Made by a program: the position numbers and the translations under genes
Notes under the pieces: generated by a model
Seen by the model: the letters and a program-made list of their open reading frames with translations, nothing else
Databases searched by the model: none
What the model was told of the DNA's origin: nothing
Source: Warburgia ugandensis
Taxonomy: Eukaryota > Streptophyta > Magnoliopsida > Canellales > Canellaceae
Assembly: GCA_035236585.1 (NCBI GenBank)
Contig: CP141132.1
Span: 21,303,945 to 21,367,944, forward strand
Length of the DNA: 64,000 bases
Direction of reading: 5' to 3'
Shown: positions 36,301 through 51,124 of the stretch, one piece after another
Layout: every line of letters begins with the position of its first letter
How positions within the stretch are numbered: the first letter of the stretch is position 1

Positions 36301-37380
36301 ATCTTGGGTTAAGTTACTACCAATTGAAACCTCTCGCTTATTATCTTGTGTCCCTACAACAGTGTTTCCAAGTTCATCATCACCCGGTTTAGCTTGACTA
36401 TTTTTATCTTTTAGTCATTTTCAGGAGCATATTTGGAGAATCACCATCCTTATCTTTGGAATGATCTATGGAATAAAGATGCTAAAAGGAAAACACTCAA
36501 GGATACTTAGAATTGAAATTCATCGATAAAAATTTGGGAGTACATCAAGATTCTCCAGAACAAGATCAGTAAGATTAGTTGGAATAAGGTAACCCACGAC
36601 CCAATTAATAAGTGGGCTTGTGGCGAGGTAGAACGGGAGATGTTCAACTATATTTCAATTATTAACACAACTATGGTATCATCTCCATTTTCATGTCTTG
36701 CCATTTTTGAAATCCATTATCACGTCCTTATTGACATGATTTGGCATGCTTTCCATATCAAAAGTAAGATTTTTGAAGAAACTCAAGAAAAATAAGGCAT
36801 CATAGTATGTTTCTTCTAGTCAAACCATGGTTCTAGGAAACCATAGAATGGATGTGTTTCACCTTCCCTCTAGAATCACCCATTGAGAGGCCTTTCATGC
36901 AAACACTTTGCCTTGATATGAGACCCTAGTTCTTCCTACAAATCATGATATCTCAAACCATGAGGGCCACTACTTATGGCCCTTGTATTGTGAAGAACTG
37001 TAAGTCCTTATTCTCTTGTCTAGAGTAGTGTCTAGAAAATACTCATATGATCTTTAACACTTAATATATATATATATATATTAAATAAATGCCTCTATAT
37101 TTAGTATGTTTTGGCCTCAAAATTACTTGATTATCAATAATTAGGATTAATTCTATAATTTTGCAGTTGCATGGTACAAATGAAAGAATGCACAAAATTT
37201 TCAATTTTACCCCTAAAAGAGAAAATTCACTTTCCAAGCTGCATTGTAGACCCATACATGCCAAAAATAAAGTGTTGGGGCTCAAATTAATATTTGGGTG
37301 TCACTGTCAAACTCAAAGCAATCAGAAACCCCATGTACAAATCCTACTCAAATGAGGGTAAAAAGGCAACAAATTTTCCA
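36301..37380. other. Unassigned, probably gypsy-derived
   Basis: Follows the RT fragment on its upstream side (minus strand). The minus-strand reading gives scattered short frames without recognised motifs. (AT)n at about 37062-37081. Confidence 0.4.
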
Positions 37381-39540
37381 TCCATACATACCTGCATACA
37401 TTTCACAACCTTATGAAACTTATAAGAGAAGTTAAATTCATATACAATGGGATCATATACAATAAAATATTCTCAAAAATAAAAAGAAGATATGGACCCA
37501 CATGAAAATTTGTTGCTTACTCTCTCTCCTACTCAACCAAAAGAAGAAGATCAACTAATGATTGGCTGCTTTATCCATGCAAAGATGGTGAAGCTGACTA
37601 GATCCCAAGTCAAATACATCAAGAGATCTCTAAAGAATCAAGTCCATTCATTATAGGACAATTCAGTGGAGAGAAAATGAAGCTTAAGGAAGATGTACAT
37701 GTCAAAATGAATCACATCCATTCAAGATAAGGTAAGCATGATCTAAAGGCTAGGAATGAATCAATGAAAAGATCAATACCCTAGCCACCTTTCCCATGTT
37801 GAAAATTCAACCTAAAACTTTAAGGAAAGGAAGACCTCAACCACTTATCTTGATCCAATGTCCATCTCATCTTAAGGTTTCTAAAAACACACACACCTGC
37901 AATAAGGAAATTGTGCACATGCACCCCCCTCCCCCTCTTAGGGCTATCTAAATTTTAATTCCCCTGATTCCCTCTCCTTTTCATTTCTTTCCCTTTCCTT
38001 CCCATCTTTTTCCATTCCTACTTATTCCTTACCTTCTCATTAAGTTATTTAGTTCTTCTTTCATCTCACCACCTTTTAATTCTACTCCACTATCCCCCAC
38101 TTAAAAAAGATGTGTGCTCTTACTAAAAACCCAACCAAATCCCACCTAACTTCCTAATCTACTCTCTTCCTTCCCTCCTAAGCAATCTTCTTCCCTTCAT
38201 AATCAAACCTTCATTCCAACCACTATCCTTCCTTCCCATTCCACTTTCCTATCCAAATCATACTCAAATTCCATTCCACCTTCCCATAATGGAATTCATT
38301 TCCCCCCTTCTATTCCTTGCATTTTAATATCTGATCTTCTCTTCCATCTTAACCATTCAATTATTCTTTCTCCTCTAGATCCTATCCATCCATTCCTAGG
38401 GTTTTCTCTCCTAAAATTTTATCAATAAGAGGTGACGGAGAAGAAAAACTATTATCTCTTAGCTTTCCCTTAACTATAAAGCTAAACCCAAGAGAAGCAA
38501 AGGGAGAGAGATCACCTTTGCCAAAGCTCCCATAAGATCAAATTCAATCCCTTAGAGAAGAGGTAAGGAAGCTCTTCCATCCCCACTTCTTCTTTTCTTT
38601 TTTGTTCCCCCTTCTTCCTTTTCCATTCTTCCATGTATAGCCCTAAATTACATGCATCCTCCATTAGCTACATGTAGACCCTTATACATCCTCCACTTCC
38701 ATGTTTCCTTACATAAACTTCCATACACCCTTCTCCCGTATCTTTTAGTCCCCCTTTGCACGCATCATACTCCAGACCCCCAACCCCTTCTCTCACCCAT
38801 CTCTTCCACACATCTTGTTTTTCCATCTGTTCACTTTCTTTTCTTCTTTTGGAATATGGCAATAAAGGATAAGTAAAACAAACCTTGTTCCCTTGTATGG
38901 TAATCAAGAAATCTTCTAAATTTTAAAACATGGTTGAGGATTTCATAAGGCTTATGATATGATGGGTTAAGGAGATGTGAAAAGCTTGGTTGTAGATTAG
39001 TGTACTTTGGGTTGAATGTAAGTGTATAGGCTTTGTTCAATGACAAAATAAAAAGATTCTAAAATGGATTTCAAGCATGGAAAAGAAGAAGAGGAAGTGT
39101 AAAGAGCCTTGGTGAGAGACACAATGAAAGACTGCTATAGCGACCACTTCAAGGAACTTTCTTATTTGCTTTATTTTGTTTATTCCTTTCATTCCTTGTA
39201 ACTGTAATGAAGTTGAATAATGAAATCATCTTTCCATTCTTTAGTTACTTTTAATGTGGTTTTGTTTGCTTTCTTTTTGTTATTTTCTTTTTTTTTTTAG
39301 TTTAAGTATTTTTCTTACTTAGGTTCACTTCCTTTGATTTAGTTTGCTTAGATTAATTAATTAGTTTAAAATTCTTTCCTTAATTGGCTTGGTTAGAGTA
39401 AAACAACTTAATTTTAATTAACTCTTATGAATCACAGAGTCTTCAATGGATCGACCCATATTTTCTTATTTTTTACTTCAATAGATTCATGCACTTGCCA
39501 TAATTATTAAGACACATAGGCGATGTACTATCTCAGAACT
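37381..39540. other. Pyrimidine-rich LTR-like region
   Basis: Strong plus-strand C/T bias from about 37900 to 38850, then AT-rich sequence ending with ATGGATCGACCCATA...CATGCACTTGCCATAATTATTAAGACACAT, a style seen at the 3' end of long plant gypsy LTRs. No PBS follows and no partner LTR was found, so a solo or truncated LTR is an inference. The open frames at 38652-38876 and its complement are composition artefacts. Confidence 0.4.
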
Positions 39541-39599
39541 TCAATACAATGAAAATAGGTATGGGTTTCTATGCCATTATAGATGGGCATGGGCAAAGA

Positions 39600-41340
39600 T
39601 ATTAGCTCATGAAAATAAGATTCATATGAGCTCATGGAATATAGGAACATTGATAGCTAAGAGTATGAGATTGTAGATATAATGAAACATAGGATTAAAC
39701 ATAGCTTGTGTTCAAGAAACTAAGTGGAAAGGGGCTAAAACTACATATATTGATGAGTATAAGCTCTGGTATGTAGGAAATGATAATAACATAAATGGCA
39801 TATGAGTATTGGTGGGTAAAGAATAAATTCATAGATATTAGAAGAAATAGTGATAGAATTCTACTAATAGAACTTGTTTTGTGAGAGAAGATCGCAAATG
39901 TTATAACTACATCAGCCCCATAGGGAGGGTTAGAAGATAGAATCAAGAGATAGTTCTAGGAAAATATGAAGAGAGTAAATCAATAAATTCCTAACACAGG
40001 TGGAATTTTTAAAAGAGAAAACTTAAATGGTCATGTAGGAAAAGAAAAATAAGGATATGATAGGATACAAGGAGGATAAGGTATTGGAGAAATAAAAGAT
40101 GGGGAAAGCTATGATAGATTTTGCTTTCAGAAGTAACCTATCTCTAGCAAACACAAACTTTAAGAAGAGGGATTAGCACTTAGTAACCTTTAAAAGTGGA
40201 TCATATAAGCTACTTTCCTACTTAGAAAATTGATAAAGAAATATAGGTAGAGGAGGTAGGACCTCCAAATGGTCTTTATTGACTTAGAAAAAGCTTACAA
40301 TAGGCTCACGAGAGAGTTAATATGGTGGGTGTTGAGAGAGAAAGGGGTTGCAAGGGGGTATATGGACATAATTAAGGATATATATTACAAAGTGATAACA
40401 AATATTAGGACTAGTAGTGGAGAGACAGATGATTTTCTTATCACTATAGGATTGCAACAAGGATCAATGTAGAGCCTGTATTTTTTCATGTTAGGTATGG
40501 ATGTGTTAATAAAGCATGTTCATATAGAGATCCCATGGTTCATGTTATTTGAAGATGATATAGTTTTGATTGATAAGACTAACGAGGGCATAAACACAAA
40601 TCTAGAGTTGTGGAGAGATGTTATAGAGTTTAAACAATCTATAATTAGTTGAACTCAGACATAATACATGGAATTCAATTCTATCAAGGAGAGGAGCGGT
40701 GATAAAGCACCAGCAAAAATTGATAACCAAGAAATCCCAAAACAAGATCACTTTCAATACTTGTGATAGATAATTCATGAGAGTAGAGAGATTGAGAAGG
40801 ATGTTACCTTGAGAATCCAAATGGGCAAGAACAAATGGCAATATGGCTTTAGAGATATGTTTATTCAATGGGTACCTCTCAAATTGAAAGGAAGTTTCCA
40901 TAGGATGGCTATAAGACCGACCATGCTCTATGGATTAGTGTTGGGCAATTAATGAACAACAATTACTTAGGATGAGGGCAGTCGAAATGAGGATGTTAAG
41001 ATATTTGAGTTGCAAGACAATAAAGGCTAGAATGAGAAATGAAAACACTAGAGGAAACTTAGGAGTAGCACCAAAGGTAATAAGATGAGTGAGGGTAGAC
41101 TTAAATGGTTTGGACATGTCCAATGAAGACAAAAAAATGGCACCGGTTAGGAGTGAGTTGATTGAAGTCTAAGGCTCTAAAAGGGCAAGGGAAAGCCTAA
41201 AAGGATGTGGATAGAAGTAGAGTGAAAAGATCTAAAAGTTTTGGACTCAATGAGGCCACAACACTAGATAGAGGGGAATAGAGGAATGAGATTTATGTAG
41301 CTGGCCCCAACGAGATGAGACTTTCATGATGATGATGACC
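39600..41340 (+). pseudogene. RTE-like LINE remnant: endonuclease and reverse transcriptase
   Basis: Endonuclease part at 39628-39830: IRISSWNIGTLIAKSM, NIACVQETKWKGAK, YKLWYVGND (catalytic N and E of the APE-type fold). The reverse transcriptase from 40269: MVFIDLEKAYNRL, VITNIRTSSG, TIGLQQGSM, LFEDDIVLI (usual FADD box as FEDD), then MGKNKWQYGF, LKLKGSFHRMAIRPTMLYG and LKWFGHV. The 3' end is a short (ATG)n tail at about 41325-41338. Only about 430 bp separate the two domains, much less than in an intact element, so an internal deletion is likely. Several stops. RTE assignment is from overall style and the trinucleotide tail. Confidence 0.85.
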
Positions 41341-41343
41341 CTT

Positions 41344-42480
<1,137 letters not shown>

Positions 42481-42569
42481 GTGAAAAATCATCTCTAAAG
42501 ATAAACATCCCTAAACAACCAATCACAAAGGACTCTGTCTAGGAGTGTTGCATTTTATTTCATAAAAAA

Positions 42570-45023
42570 CACCAATAAGTGTTTAATTATGCATAAAAAC
42601 TAGTTACACATGTGTTACAACTTATAGGGGTAGATTAGTGTTTTTAGACCAAAATTTGTAAAACATGCATTTTGACTTAATAACTCAAAAGTTTGATATT
42701 TTGTACATCCAGAGGCTAATCCAAGGTAAGTATGTGATTAATCATATTTTAGAATTTATTAGAATTTTTTCTTTTATAGGAAGAGAGATGATAATCCTTC
42801 AACTGAGATTGATCGAGATGAAATTGAAGATCAAAATCAAAATATCGAGTCAAAGCTTAAAAGTCATCAATCCCAAGGTCAAGATCAACCTAGGGTAAGT
42901 AATAGATGCAATCAAAGGACCTAAAGGTGGCCAAAGTGGGCCCATGAAGTAAGCTATGTATTTCCACCACCTTTACGTGGAAGCTACCACAGCCATATAA
43001 GCCATGAGACAATGTGACAAGCTAAGGGATTCAAGCCAAACCATTCGAGCAACTCAAGCTAGGGGACGAAGACATGAAGACAAGATAAGAGAGCCATTTA
43101 AGGCAGCCATGAAAGGCTAGCCAATGGAGCCCTCAAAGTTAGCCATCAAAGCCATTAACTTAAGCTAAATGGAAGGCTAGGATTGAAGGAAAATCAAGAG
43201 GATTATCCATGAGATTCTAAGGGATATTTTGAAGGAAATTATGCAAAAATCTTATTTGGATAAGATGGCAGATAGACCAATAGGATGAGAGCCTTCTATT
43301 TTTGGTGTTTTTCTCACTTTTCTCCACTTTTTTCTCACTTTCCACCTCACCCCCAAGATGCATTGCGAATTTCAAATTCTATTCTATGGTTGCATCATTC
43401 TAAAGCTCTATCACTTTGTGAAGACTCCATTCTAGCTACCCAACCACTCTCCCCCTCTCAGGAAGCTACCTAACCATCCACAATCCTCCACCTCAATTCT
43501 CTCCCTCTCTCTTATCTCATTCCCACCTAATCCATCTCCAAAAGGGCAGCCACTTCTCACACACTTTCCCCCTTTGAAACCCTAGCTACCTACCATTAAC
43601 TGTAAAAAACAACTTGATTTCATCCCCATCATGTCGCATTATTAGGGAAAGCTAGAAAAAATAGGAGAAAAATTATAAAAAGGAAGAACAAACCTAAGTG
43701 AGATATTTTTTTTTTACACCTTTTCTATAAGGAAAAAGAGGCCTCCTCCATCAGGGAAAGAGATGCCCTCTTCCTCCACCACTCTCCATCACCTTTTGCT
43801 TGAATTTTCTTCTCTTTTTGGGTGGAAATTATTCCCTTCCTAGGTGGGTTGTATCTTCCCAAGTATTTCATGCTTTGTCTTGTCCTTTAAATCTCTTTTC
43901 AAAGGTTAGTTGTTTCCCTTTTGAATCATCTTCTCTTTGGTTGAACTTTACTACCATTGTTGTTAGTTAATGCCCTTCAATTCCATGGTTCTTCTTTGCT
44001 TATTGATTAAGACACAAGGTCATTTTTTCCCTTGAAGTGACATCCAAGGGAAGTCACCTTGAATCTAATCATTGTCCTTGTTTTTCATTACCTTTAGATC
44101 TCTTTTTGCTTCATTGAAATCCTTTCTTGCTTATCTTAGAGTTCTTTAAGCTTGTCTTGAGTTTCTAGTCGAGTTTTCCTTTGATTTTAAGAATGCTTAT
44201 TCAAGATTGATAGTTGGAACAATTGAAGAAGGATTAGCTTGATGTTGTGGGTGGATTAAGATCAAGTTGACTTCATTGTAATAGGATTTTAATTTCATAT
44301 TTGGATTACATGTCTTGGAGCTTCATGTTAATGGATTTTAATTTAATTCAATAAATTTTATTGGAGTTTTCAATTCATGTTGCAGTCAAATAGTTAATAG
44401 TTTACATTCTTGAATGTTTGCTTGCATTAGGATTGGTTAATTCCATGTTTTACATTTTCAACTGAGTGAATGATTCAACTACAATGCTGTTAGAATTTCT
44501 TTTCATGGTTTGTTTTGTTTAATTTTCAGCACCACATTTGAATTTTCAAACACCTAATTAGATCTTTACTTTTCTTTGTTAATTTTAAAGTAATATTTCA
44601 TAATTTAGGATTTGCAAAGTAGTTGATTAATGCATGTTGTCTTTGATTAGTTGCATAATTTCACGCTTAGGAAGTTAACTTAGGAAAGTTATTAAAATTT
44701 CATTTTAGAAAAGTTTCACTTGTGGGAAAGTTCTTAATTTATGAAATTACTTAGTTTCGGAAAGTTTTAATTTTTTAGAAAGTGCATGTTTTAAGAAAGT
44801 TTTCAATTTTAGCATGTTTCTAATTCTTGCATAACATTCATTTCCATGTGTTAATTTCCATCATTAGTTTAGGCTAAAATCTTACTACCTTTGGCTAGGA
44901 TTAAGTAATTTTAAGGAAGGACTCACTAATCACACAATCATTCAATTCCGTGTAGAATCAACCTCCTTGTGTGAGAATATTACAATTGATTAGGGAACTT
45001 GTGAGTTTTACTTAAAAATCACA
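42570..45023 (+). repeat. Athila-like element 5' LTR
   Basis: About 2.45 kb, matching 50294-52598 over its length. The left edge is uncertain: the 3' LTR starts TGTCATAAGTG and here reads CACCAATAAGTG. It keeps a segment near 42975-43075 absent from the 3' LTR. Confidence 0.85.
43674..43680 (+). promoter_or_regulatory. Candidate TATA box in 5' LTR
   Basis: TATAAAA in AAAATTATAAAAAGGAAG; the same site is kept in the 3' LTR (51270-51278). Confidence 0.5.
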
Positions 45024-45024
45024 A

Positions 45025-45043
45025 TTTCTGTTGTTGCCAGGGA
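45025..45043 (+). other. Primer binding site, Athila/Tat type
   Basis: TTTCTGTTGTTGCCAGGGA directly after the LTR end resembles the TGGCGCCGTTGCCGGGGA site of Athila/Tat elements with CpG-to-TpG/CpA changes and one base lost. Confidence 0.75.
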
Positions 45044-46199
45044 GTCATAACATTTTGTATAGTGTTCCATACTTTTGATTATTTTTCACTAGTCTAGGTT
45101 TAGGTTGAATTTATTTAGGGTTTTACATCATATTTTTACATTTGTTGTAATTTTCCAAATATTAACCATATTTCTTTGATTTTTGTGCGAGGGAAATCAA
45201 CAAAGGAGCAGTGTTGATCCAATGGGCCACACTTCATTAACATATATTAGGGTTTATTGCTTTCCTAGATAAGGATTTGGGTGAAGCTTATAGTGAAGCC
45301 CATTTGTAATTTTAATTTCTTTATATTCAATTTTTAAATGGGTTGTAATAATACAGAACAAGTATGGGGTATGGTGGCCCACACTTGATCATCATCTCAC
45401 TCCTTACTATGAGAAATCCTCAGCCAAATTTTAATTTCTAGGATAATTTGCATTAGTGTCTAATTGAATTTGGATGGTAGAATAAATCATATAGATTATG
45501 ATCATTCACTTTAATTATTATATCTTTACTTAGGGTTGTTGACTTAGAAATCACCTGTCTAACTTTGGTTGGATAGCATATAGGTTGCATTAGTTTGCTT
45601 TTATTTTGCATTACATATTTAATTGCTTTATGGTGATATGGAATTAATGATAGTAAGGCCCCATAGGAACCCATATAAGATAAGGACTAGATTTCATCAC
45701 CGGCTCCTTAGCCCACCTGGGAATCAATTAATACCCTTGCATGTCACGATCCTAACCCTTGAACGTAAATTTAAAATCAAGTAGAAAGAGACTAAGGGTA
45801 TCAAACTCATAGAAGCCTTTTTAGAAGACACAATCTATTATCACTCCAGTGGCTTTTGGGCACTATGGTTATAGTGGGTGTCTTAAAATCTAAGTGATTT
45901 TCCCAAGCCTTCGTTATGTGAGTTGAGGTCTAAACTTCTCCTGATACTAGAATAGTATTAACCACTTTCAAACAAACCCTAATTGGTAAGCAATAGTCAA
46001 TTCTGGATAAAAAGCAGCTGTCTAGATCTAGGTCTAAAGAGCTATCACCTATGCACTAAGAAAAGATAAACAAGATACTGCTTGATTAGTGGATACTAGT
46101 ATTTGATTATGCATCATGTAAAGTTAGGGTCAGCATATAGATTAAGACATTTAGCTTAGGATAATTTCTGTAAGGGCATCAATCTCAAAACTTAGAGTT

Positions 46200-47700
46200 G
46201 CACCTTTTGACCCAGAGATTCAAGGCAACCTTAGACAAGGGGAAAGAAACCAAGTTCAAGTCCCCATGGCTGAACCACTACAACTCAACACCCCATCCTG
46301 CATAGCTTTACCTCCTACAAACGTAGACTACTTTGAGTTAAAGCCAGAAGTTATCTAGTTAGTCCCCACTTTTTATGGTCAAGATCAAGAAGACACATAC
46401 CTACCTATTAAGGAGTTCCTTGATATTTGCACCACATTTAAATTTCAAATTTTTTCAGATGATGTTATTAAGCTTAGGCAATTCCTGTTCTCACTTATGG
46501 ATAAAGTCAAGTCATAGTCCAATTCCTTGGAGGTAGCTCCATTAATACGTAGAACCTATTGTTTAGGAAGTTTTTGAAGAAATTCTTTCCCGTTCATAAA
46601 ATAAACACCCTTCATCATGAAATTATCAATTTCCAATGAAGGGATGATGAACAATATTATGAATGATTGGGAGCTGTGGAATGAAATGCTACAAAAATGC
46701 TCTATTCATGGATATGAGAAATGGCGGTAGGTTCAATACTTCTATGAGGCGTTGACACCTCATAATAGGCAAATGGTAGATGTTGTGAGTGGAGGGACCC
46801 TCATGCTAAAAGATGAGAGAGAGGCTTGGGAGTTCTTTCAAACATTAGCAAATAATTCTAACAAGGCATTATTCAAATAGACGAGAGAGAAACAACCAGC
46901 CTCCATAGAAAGGGGGTCTATATGAGATAGGAGTACATACAAATCTATCCTATAAGCTTGACTCTGTAGTTAAAAAAATTAAACAAACTGGTGCCTTTAG
47001 GTGGAAGAAATAACAAACTTGAAACTATGAAACTTTCATGGCTGCCACTCTATCCCATAAACCTCCACAATAGGTATGTGCTACTTGTTCTAGTCTACCG
47101 ATCTGACTTTCGCTTGTCCATCATATAAAGTGTGCCTTGAATACCTTTTAGAGCAAGTAAATGCCCTTAATGTATATCAAAATCCTAGCAACAACAATGC
47201 ATATTCTGAAACCTATAATCTAGGATGGGCTAGATATCCTAATTTGTCATGGTCTAAGAATACTTAATAGGAAGGTACATCTGACAACCTCCATGTTCAA
47301 AACTTTCCTAGGTTTTCTACTTCACAACAAGCACCAAGTTTTCAACTACTCCAACAAACGTAAAAACCATCAATGGAGGATAATATGCAATATATCATGG
47401 AAAAAATTGATGAAAATACTAAAGCCTTGCATCAAACCCAAAATGAGAGTCAATAAAATATCACCAAGTTAAAGAGGGAAATGGGTCAGTTGCATGCATC
47501 TTTAAGTGAAAGGGAAAAGGAAAGTTCCTAGTCAGCGTATCCCAAACCCTAAAGGCCAATTAGAAATAGGGTCTAGTTCGCAAAGACCCCATGAGAAAGC
47601 CAAGTCTATCACAACCCATAGGAGTGGCTATCGAGTTGATAACAAAGCAGGGCAGACTGAGGAAAAAGAAGAGGAGAATAAAAAGGCCAAAACATAGGAG
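46200..47700 (+). pseudogene. Athila-like gag remnant
   Basis: Early part: NVDYFELKPEVI, then LVPTFYGQDQEDTYLPIKEFLDICTTF and DDVIKLRQFLFSLMDKVKS, the gag core of Athila elements. Next YEKWRxVQYFYEALTPHNRQMVDVVSGGTLM (46710-46800) and EAWEFFQTLANNS. The later part is linker, including a Lys/Glu-rich stretch at 47506-47697. Stops and frameshifts are frequent. Confidence 0.87.
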
Positions 47701-47734
47701 AAAGAGATTAGATAGAAACCTCCTACTCGATCTA

Positions 47735-48520
47735 AACTTGTAGTGGGGATACCCATTATGCCCAATGTCTCATTCCCTCAATTACTTAACAAGGCTAAGA
47801 AAGGAATAAATTTCAATGTAATAATGAAAGTGTTTAAACATGTGCAAATAAACATTCCATTACTTAATGCTATAAATGATATTCCTACTTATTTCGAGTT
47901 TCTTAAATAGCTCTGTACATCAAAGAAAAATCTTAATGTGCAAAAGAAGGGCTTCCTCATCGAGTAGTGTGCTCTTTAATTTAACATAAGACCCCACCAA
48001 AATTCAGAGATTCGAGATGCCCTACAATTTCTTACATTATAGGAAAACATGCCATAGATAGGGCATTACTTGACTTAGGGGCTAGTGTTAATTTGTTGAC
48101 ATACTCTATCTATGAGCAACTAGGGCTTGGTGAGTTTAAGCCAGCCAACACCACATTGCAGTTAGCTATTAGATCAATTATGATTCCTTGTGATATGGTT
48201 GAGGATGTATTAATACAAGTAGACCAGTTTTATTTCCCTGTTGATTTCATCATCTTGGATACCTAGCCTATCTTAGACCCCAATAGTCAGATCCTAATAA
48301 TTCTTAGACTTCCATTCTTGGTAACGTCCACTATGATAATAAATTGTAGAAATGGTGTGTTACAATTATCCTTTTGCAATATGAAAGTTGAGCTCAATAT
48401 TTTTAATGTCAATCATCAACAATTAGATCTTGATGACTCTTACAACCTAATTGTCTATTTAATTCCAGAATTTCTAACACCATTGTCTACCTTTGATGGA
48501 TTAGATGCCTATCTTTAGAC
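47735..48520 (+). pseudogene. Athila-like protease remnant
   Basis: Before the active site: FPQLLNKAKKGINFNVIMKV, VQINIPLLNAINDIPTYFEFLK. The aspartic protease motif reads ALLDLGASVNLL at about 48065, followed by QLGLGEFKPANTTLQLA, VEDVLIQVDQFYFPVDFIILD and LRLPFLVTS. DLGAS is the usual form of the DTG/DSG motif in this family. A stop in the C-terminal part and nearby frameshifts. The pol polyprotein should continue here but does not. Confidence 0.87.
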
Positions 48521-50293
48521 AGTCTAATTTTCAATTTTTAACATCTAACTGGAGACATTAAACTTAGCGCTTACTGGGAGACAACCCACCCAAGGTTTTA
48601 GAGTCTCATTGTTCTCCACCACTCATTTATCATATAGATGTCCTATATTTCAAAACATTAGGGACAATGTTTCATTCAAGTTGGGAGTGTAGAGATGCAT
48701 GAGATATTTAGTTTTTTTCTTCTTGTTTGAAAACAAAAAAATTGAAAAAAAAAAAAAGAAAAAAAAAAGAAATTGGTTTTGGTAGAGTTCCCTTACTGTG
48801 ATGAGAACTGGATATTCAGTTTTTAATAATTCTATTGTTTTCACCTCTTAATGAGAGTGTATATGGCTAGTTTAAATATTGTCATGCGTTGCAGCATTTT
48901 GTGAAAGTTAATTCTAAAAAAATATTTACACGCAGCACACAGTCAAGATTAATAGAGTGGCATGACTTAGAGCCTTCAGGAAAATCAGTAGAGGTCTATA
49001 ACCCAGTGAGTTTAAAGAGACTATCTTCTTTTCAGAGAGTTATAAGTAATTTTACATTTTCTTCAGTGCTCATAATTTAGTGTGATCCTATTATCCTTGT
49101 TTTAGTTAACTATCACAAATAAATAGGAGTAATAGCTTTCTTTCCAAAAAATTTATTGAATCTAATAGGCTTTAAGAAACCTAAGAAATGGTATAGGCCA
49201 TCCTTATTCAACCTAGAGACATAAAGCCTACCTAATATATATATTATACCACTAGTTAGCCCTTTGAGTCAACTATTATTAAGCCTTTTCTTCTTTAACC
49301 CAATTTACCTTAACCTAGAACAAACTAAAAAATTAAATAACCACTACCAATTTTCAAAATTAGTAGAGTTAGTAGAAAAGTTCAAAGAGGACAAAAAGTG
49401 AAAGAACTAAAAGACACAAGAATTCTTTCTTTCAAAGTAGCCAAAAGAAAGAGAAAGCAAAGTGAAAAAGAAAGAAATATCAGAAAAGAAAAGAAAAATT
49501 AAAAGACAAGAATAGATAGGAAATTCACTTCAACAAAGTCAAAGAAGAATTGACTCTACTCAATTTTGAACCATTGAAATCCTTATACCCTTCTTTTTTT
49601 AGCCTGTCCCGAGTGTACATTTTGTTCTATCCAAAGACTTGCAGAGGTTATTTGGAACGTAGCCCTAAAGAGGAAATAAAATGAAGGAATTAAGATAAAA
49701 GACCCCTACTATTCTTGGTAATGACATCCACTCTTAGGGATCATGTTCCTTTGTCTCTTCAGCACTCAAAAATTTATGTGAACCATTAGTCTGTTGGATT
49801 CAGTCATATACTGAGAGAAATTTGTTCAACTCTTATCTAAGAGCTTCATTTCTGAGAGTATACTTGAGAGGATTTGAGGTCAAAACATATTTTCAATGGA
49901 ATTTAAGAATATCCAGTTAGAAGTCAGGACTTATATGGTTGTACACACACATGAACTGTGAAAGATAACTAGAATAAAATATCTTTAGTATGTGTATGAT
50001 TTGTAAAATTAACAATCTTCTCCATTAAGTTGTGAAAAACTAGTAGATTGCTAATGAATGAGGATTCCTTGAGATAAAATAGGGGATTTAACCTTATAGA
50101 ATTTTGTGGGCATATTCACTGCAAATCCTCACAAGGCATAACTTATCCACTAGGGTTAACCTAGGGGTATAAGGGCTTGTTGCATGTGCTAAATGCAATT
50201 GTGAGTACCTACAAAAGTGCCACTTTGTATCAGTTTTTGAAAAAAGATTTTTTATTAGTTTTTCTCAAAACTAGAAAAATTCAAGTTGGGGAG
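48521..50293 (+). other. Athila-like 3' noncoding region and polypurine tract
   Basis: GACATTAAACTTAGCGCTTA, then CTGGGAGACAACCCACCCAAGG, ACATTAGGGACAATGTTTCATT and GTTGGGAGTGTAGAGATGCATG are conserved sequence seen after the integrase in Athila elements. The polypurine tract AAGTTGGGGAG ends at 50293. No gene. Confidence 0.75.
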
Positions 50294-51093
50294 TGTCATA
50301 AGTGTTTGGTTTTGCATAAAATCACCTAGTTAGTTACATGTGTTACAACTTATAAGGGTAAATTAATGTTTTTAGACCAAAAAATGTAACGCATGCATTT
50401 TGACCTAAGAACCCAAAAGTTTGATATTTTGTATGTCTAGAGGCTAATCTTAGGTACGTATATGATTAATCATATTTTAGGATTTAATTAGAATCCTTTT
50501 CTTTTGTAGGAAGAGAGATGATGATCCCATGACCAAGATCGGTTGGGATGAAATTGAAGATCAAGTCAAAGATTAAAAGTCATCAATCCAAAGGTCAAGA
50601 TCATCTTAAGGCAAGAAATTGATGCAATCAAAGGAACTAAAGGTTGCCAAAGTGGGCCCATGAAGGAAGCCATACATTTCCACCACCTTTGCATGGGATG
50701 AAGATATGAAGCCAAGATAAGAGAGCCATTTAAGCCACCTAAGAATCCTAGCCAATGGAGCCCTCAAAGTTAACCATCAAAGCCATTAAACTAGGTTTAA
50801 TGGAAGGCTAGGATTCGAGGACAATCAAGAGGATAATCCATGAGATTGTAAGGGATATTTTGAAGGAAATTAAGTGAAAATCATATTAGGATAAGATGAT
50901 ATGTGGACCAATAGGATGAGAGCCTTTTATTTTAGGTGTTTTTCTCAATTTTCTCCACTTTTTCCTCACTTCCCACCTCACCCATAAGATGCACTACGAA
51001 TTTCAAATTCTATTTTATGGTTGCATCATTCTAAAACTCTATCACTTTGTGATGACTCTATTCTAACCACCCAACCATTCTCCACCTCTTAGG

Positions 51094-51124
<31 letters not shown>

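Noticed and set aside
38652-38907. Proline/leucine/serine-rich open frame and its complement
   Set aside because: Follows from the pyrimidine-rich composition; no domain and no context of a gene.
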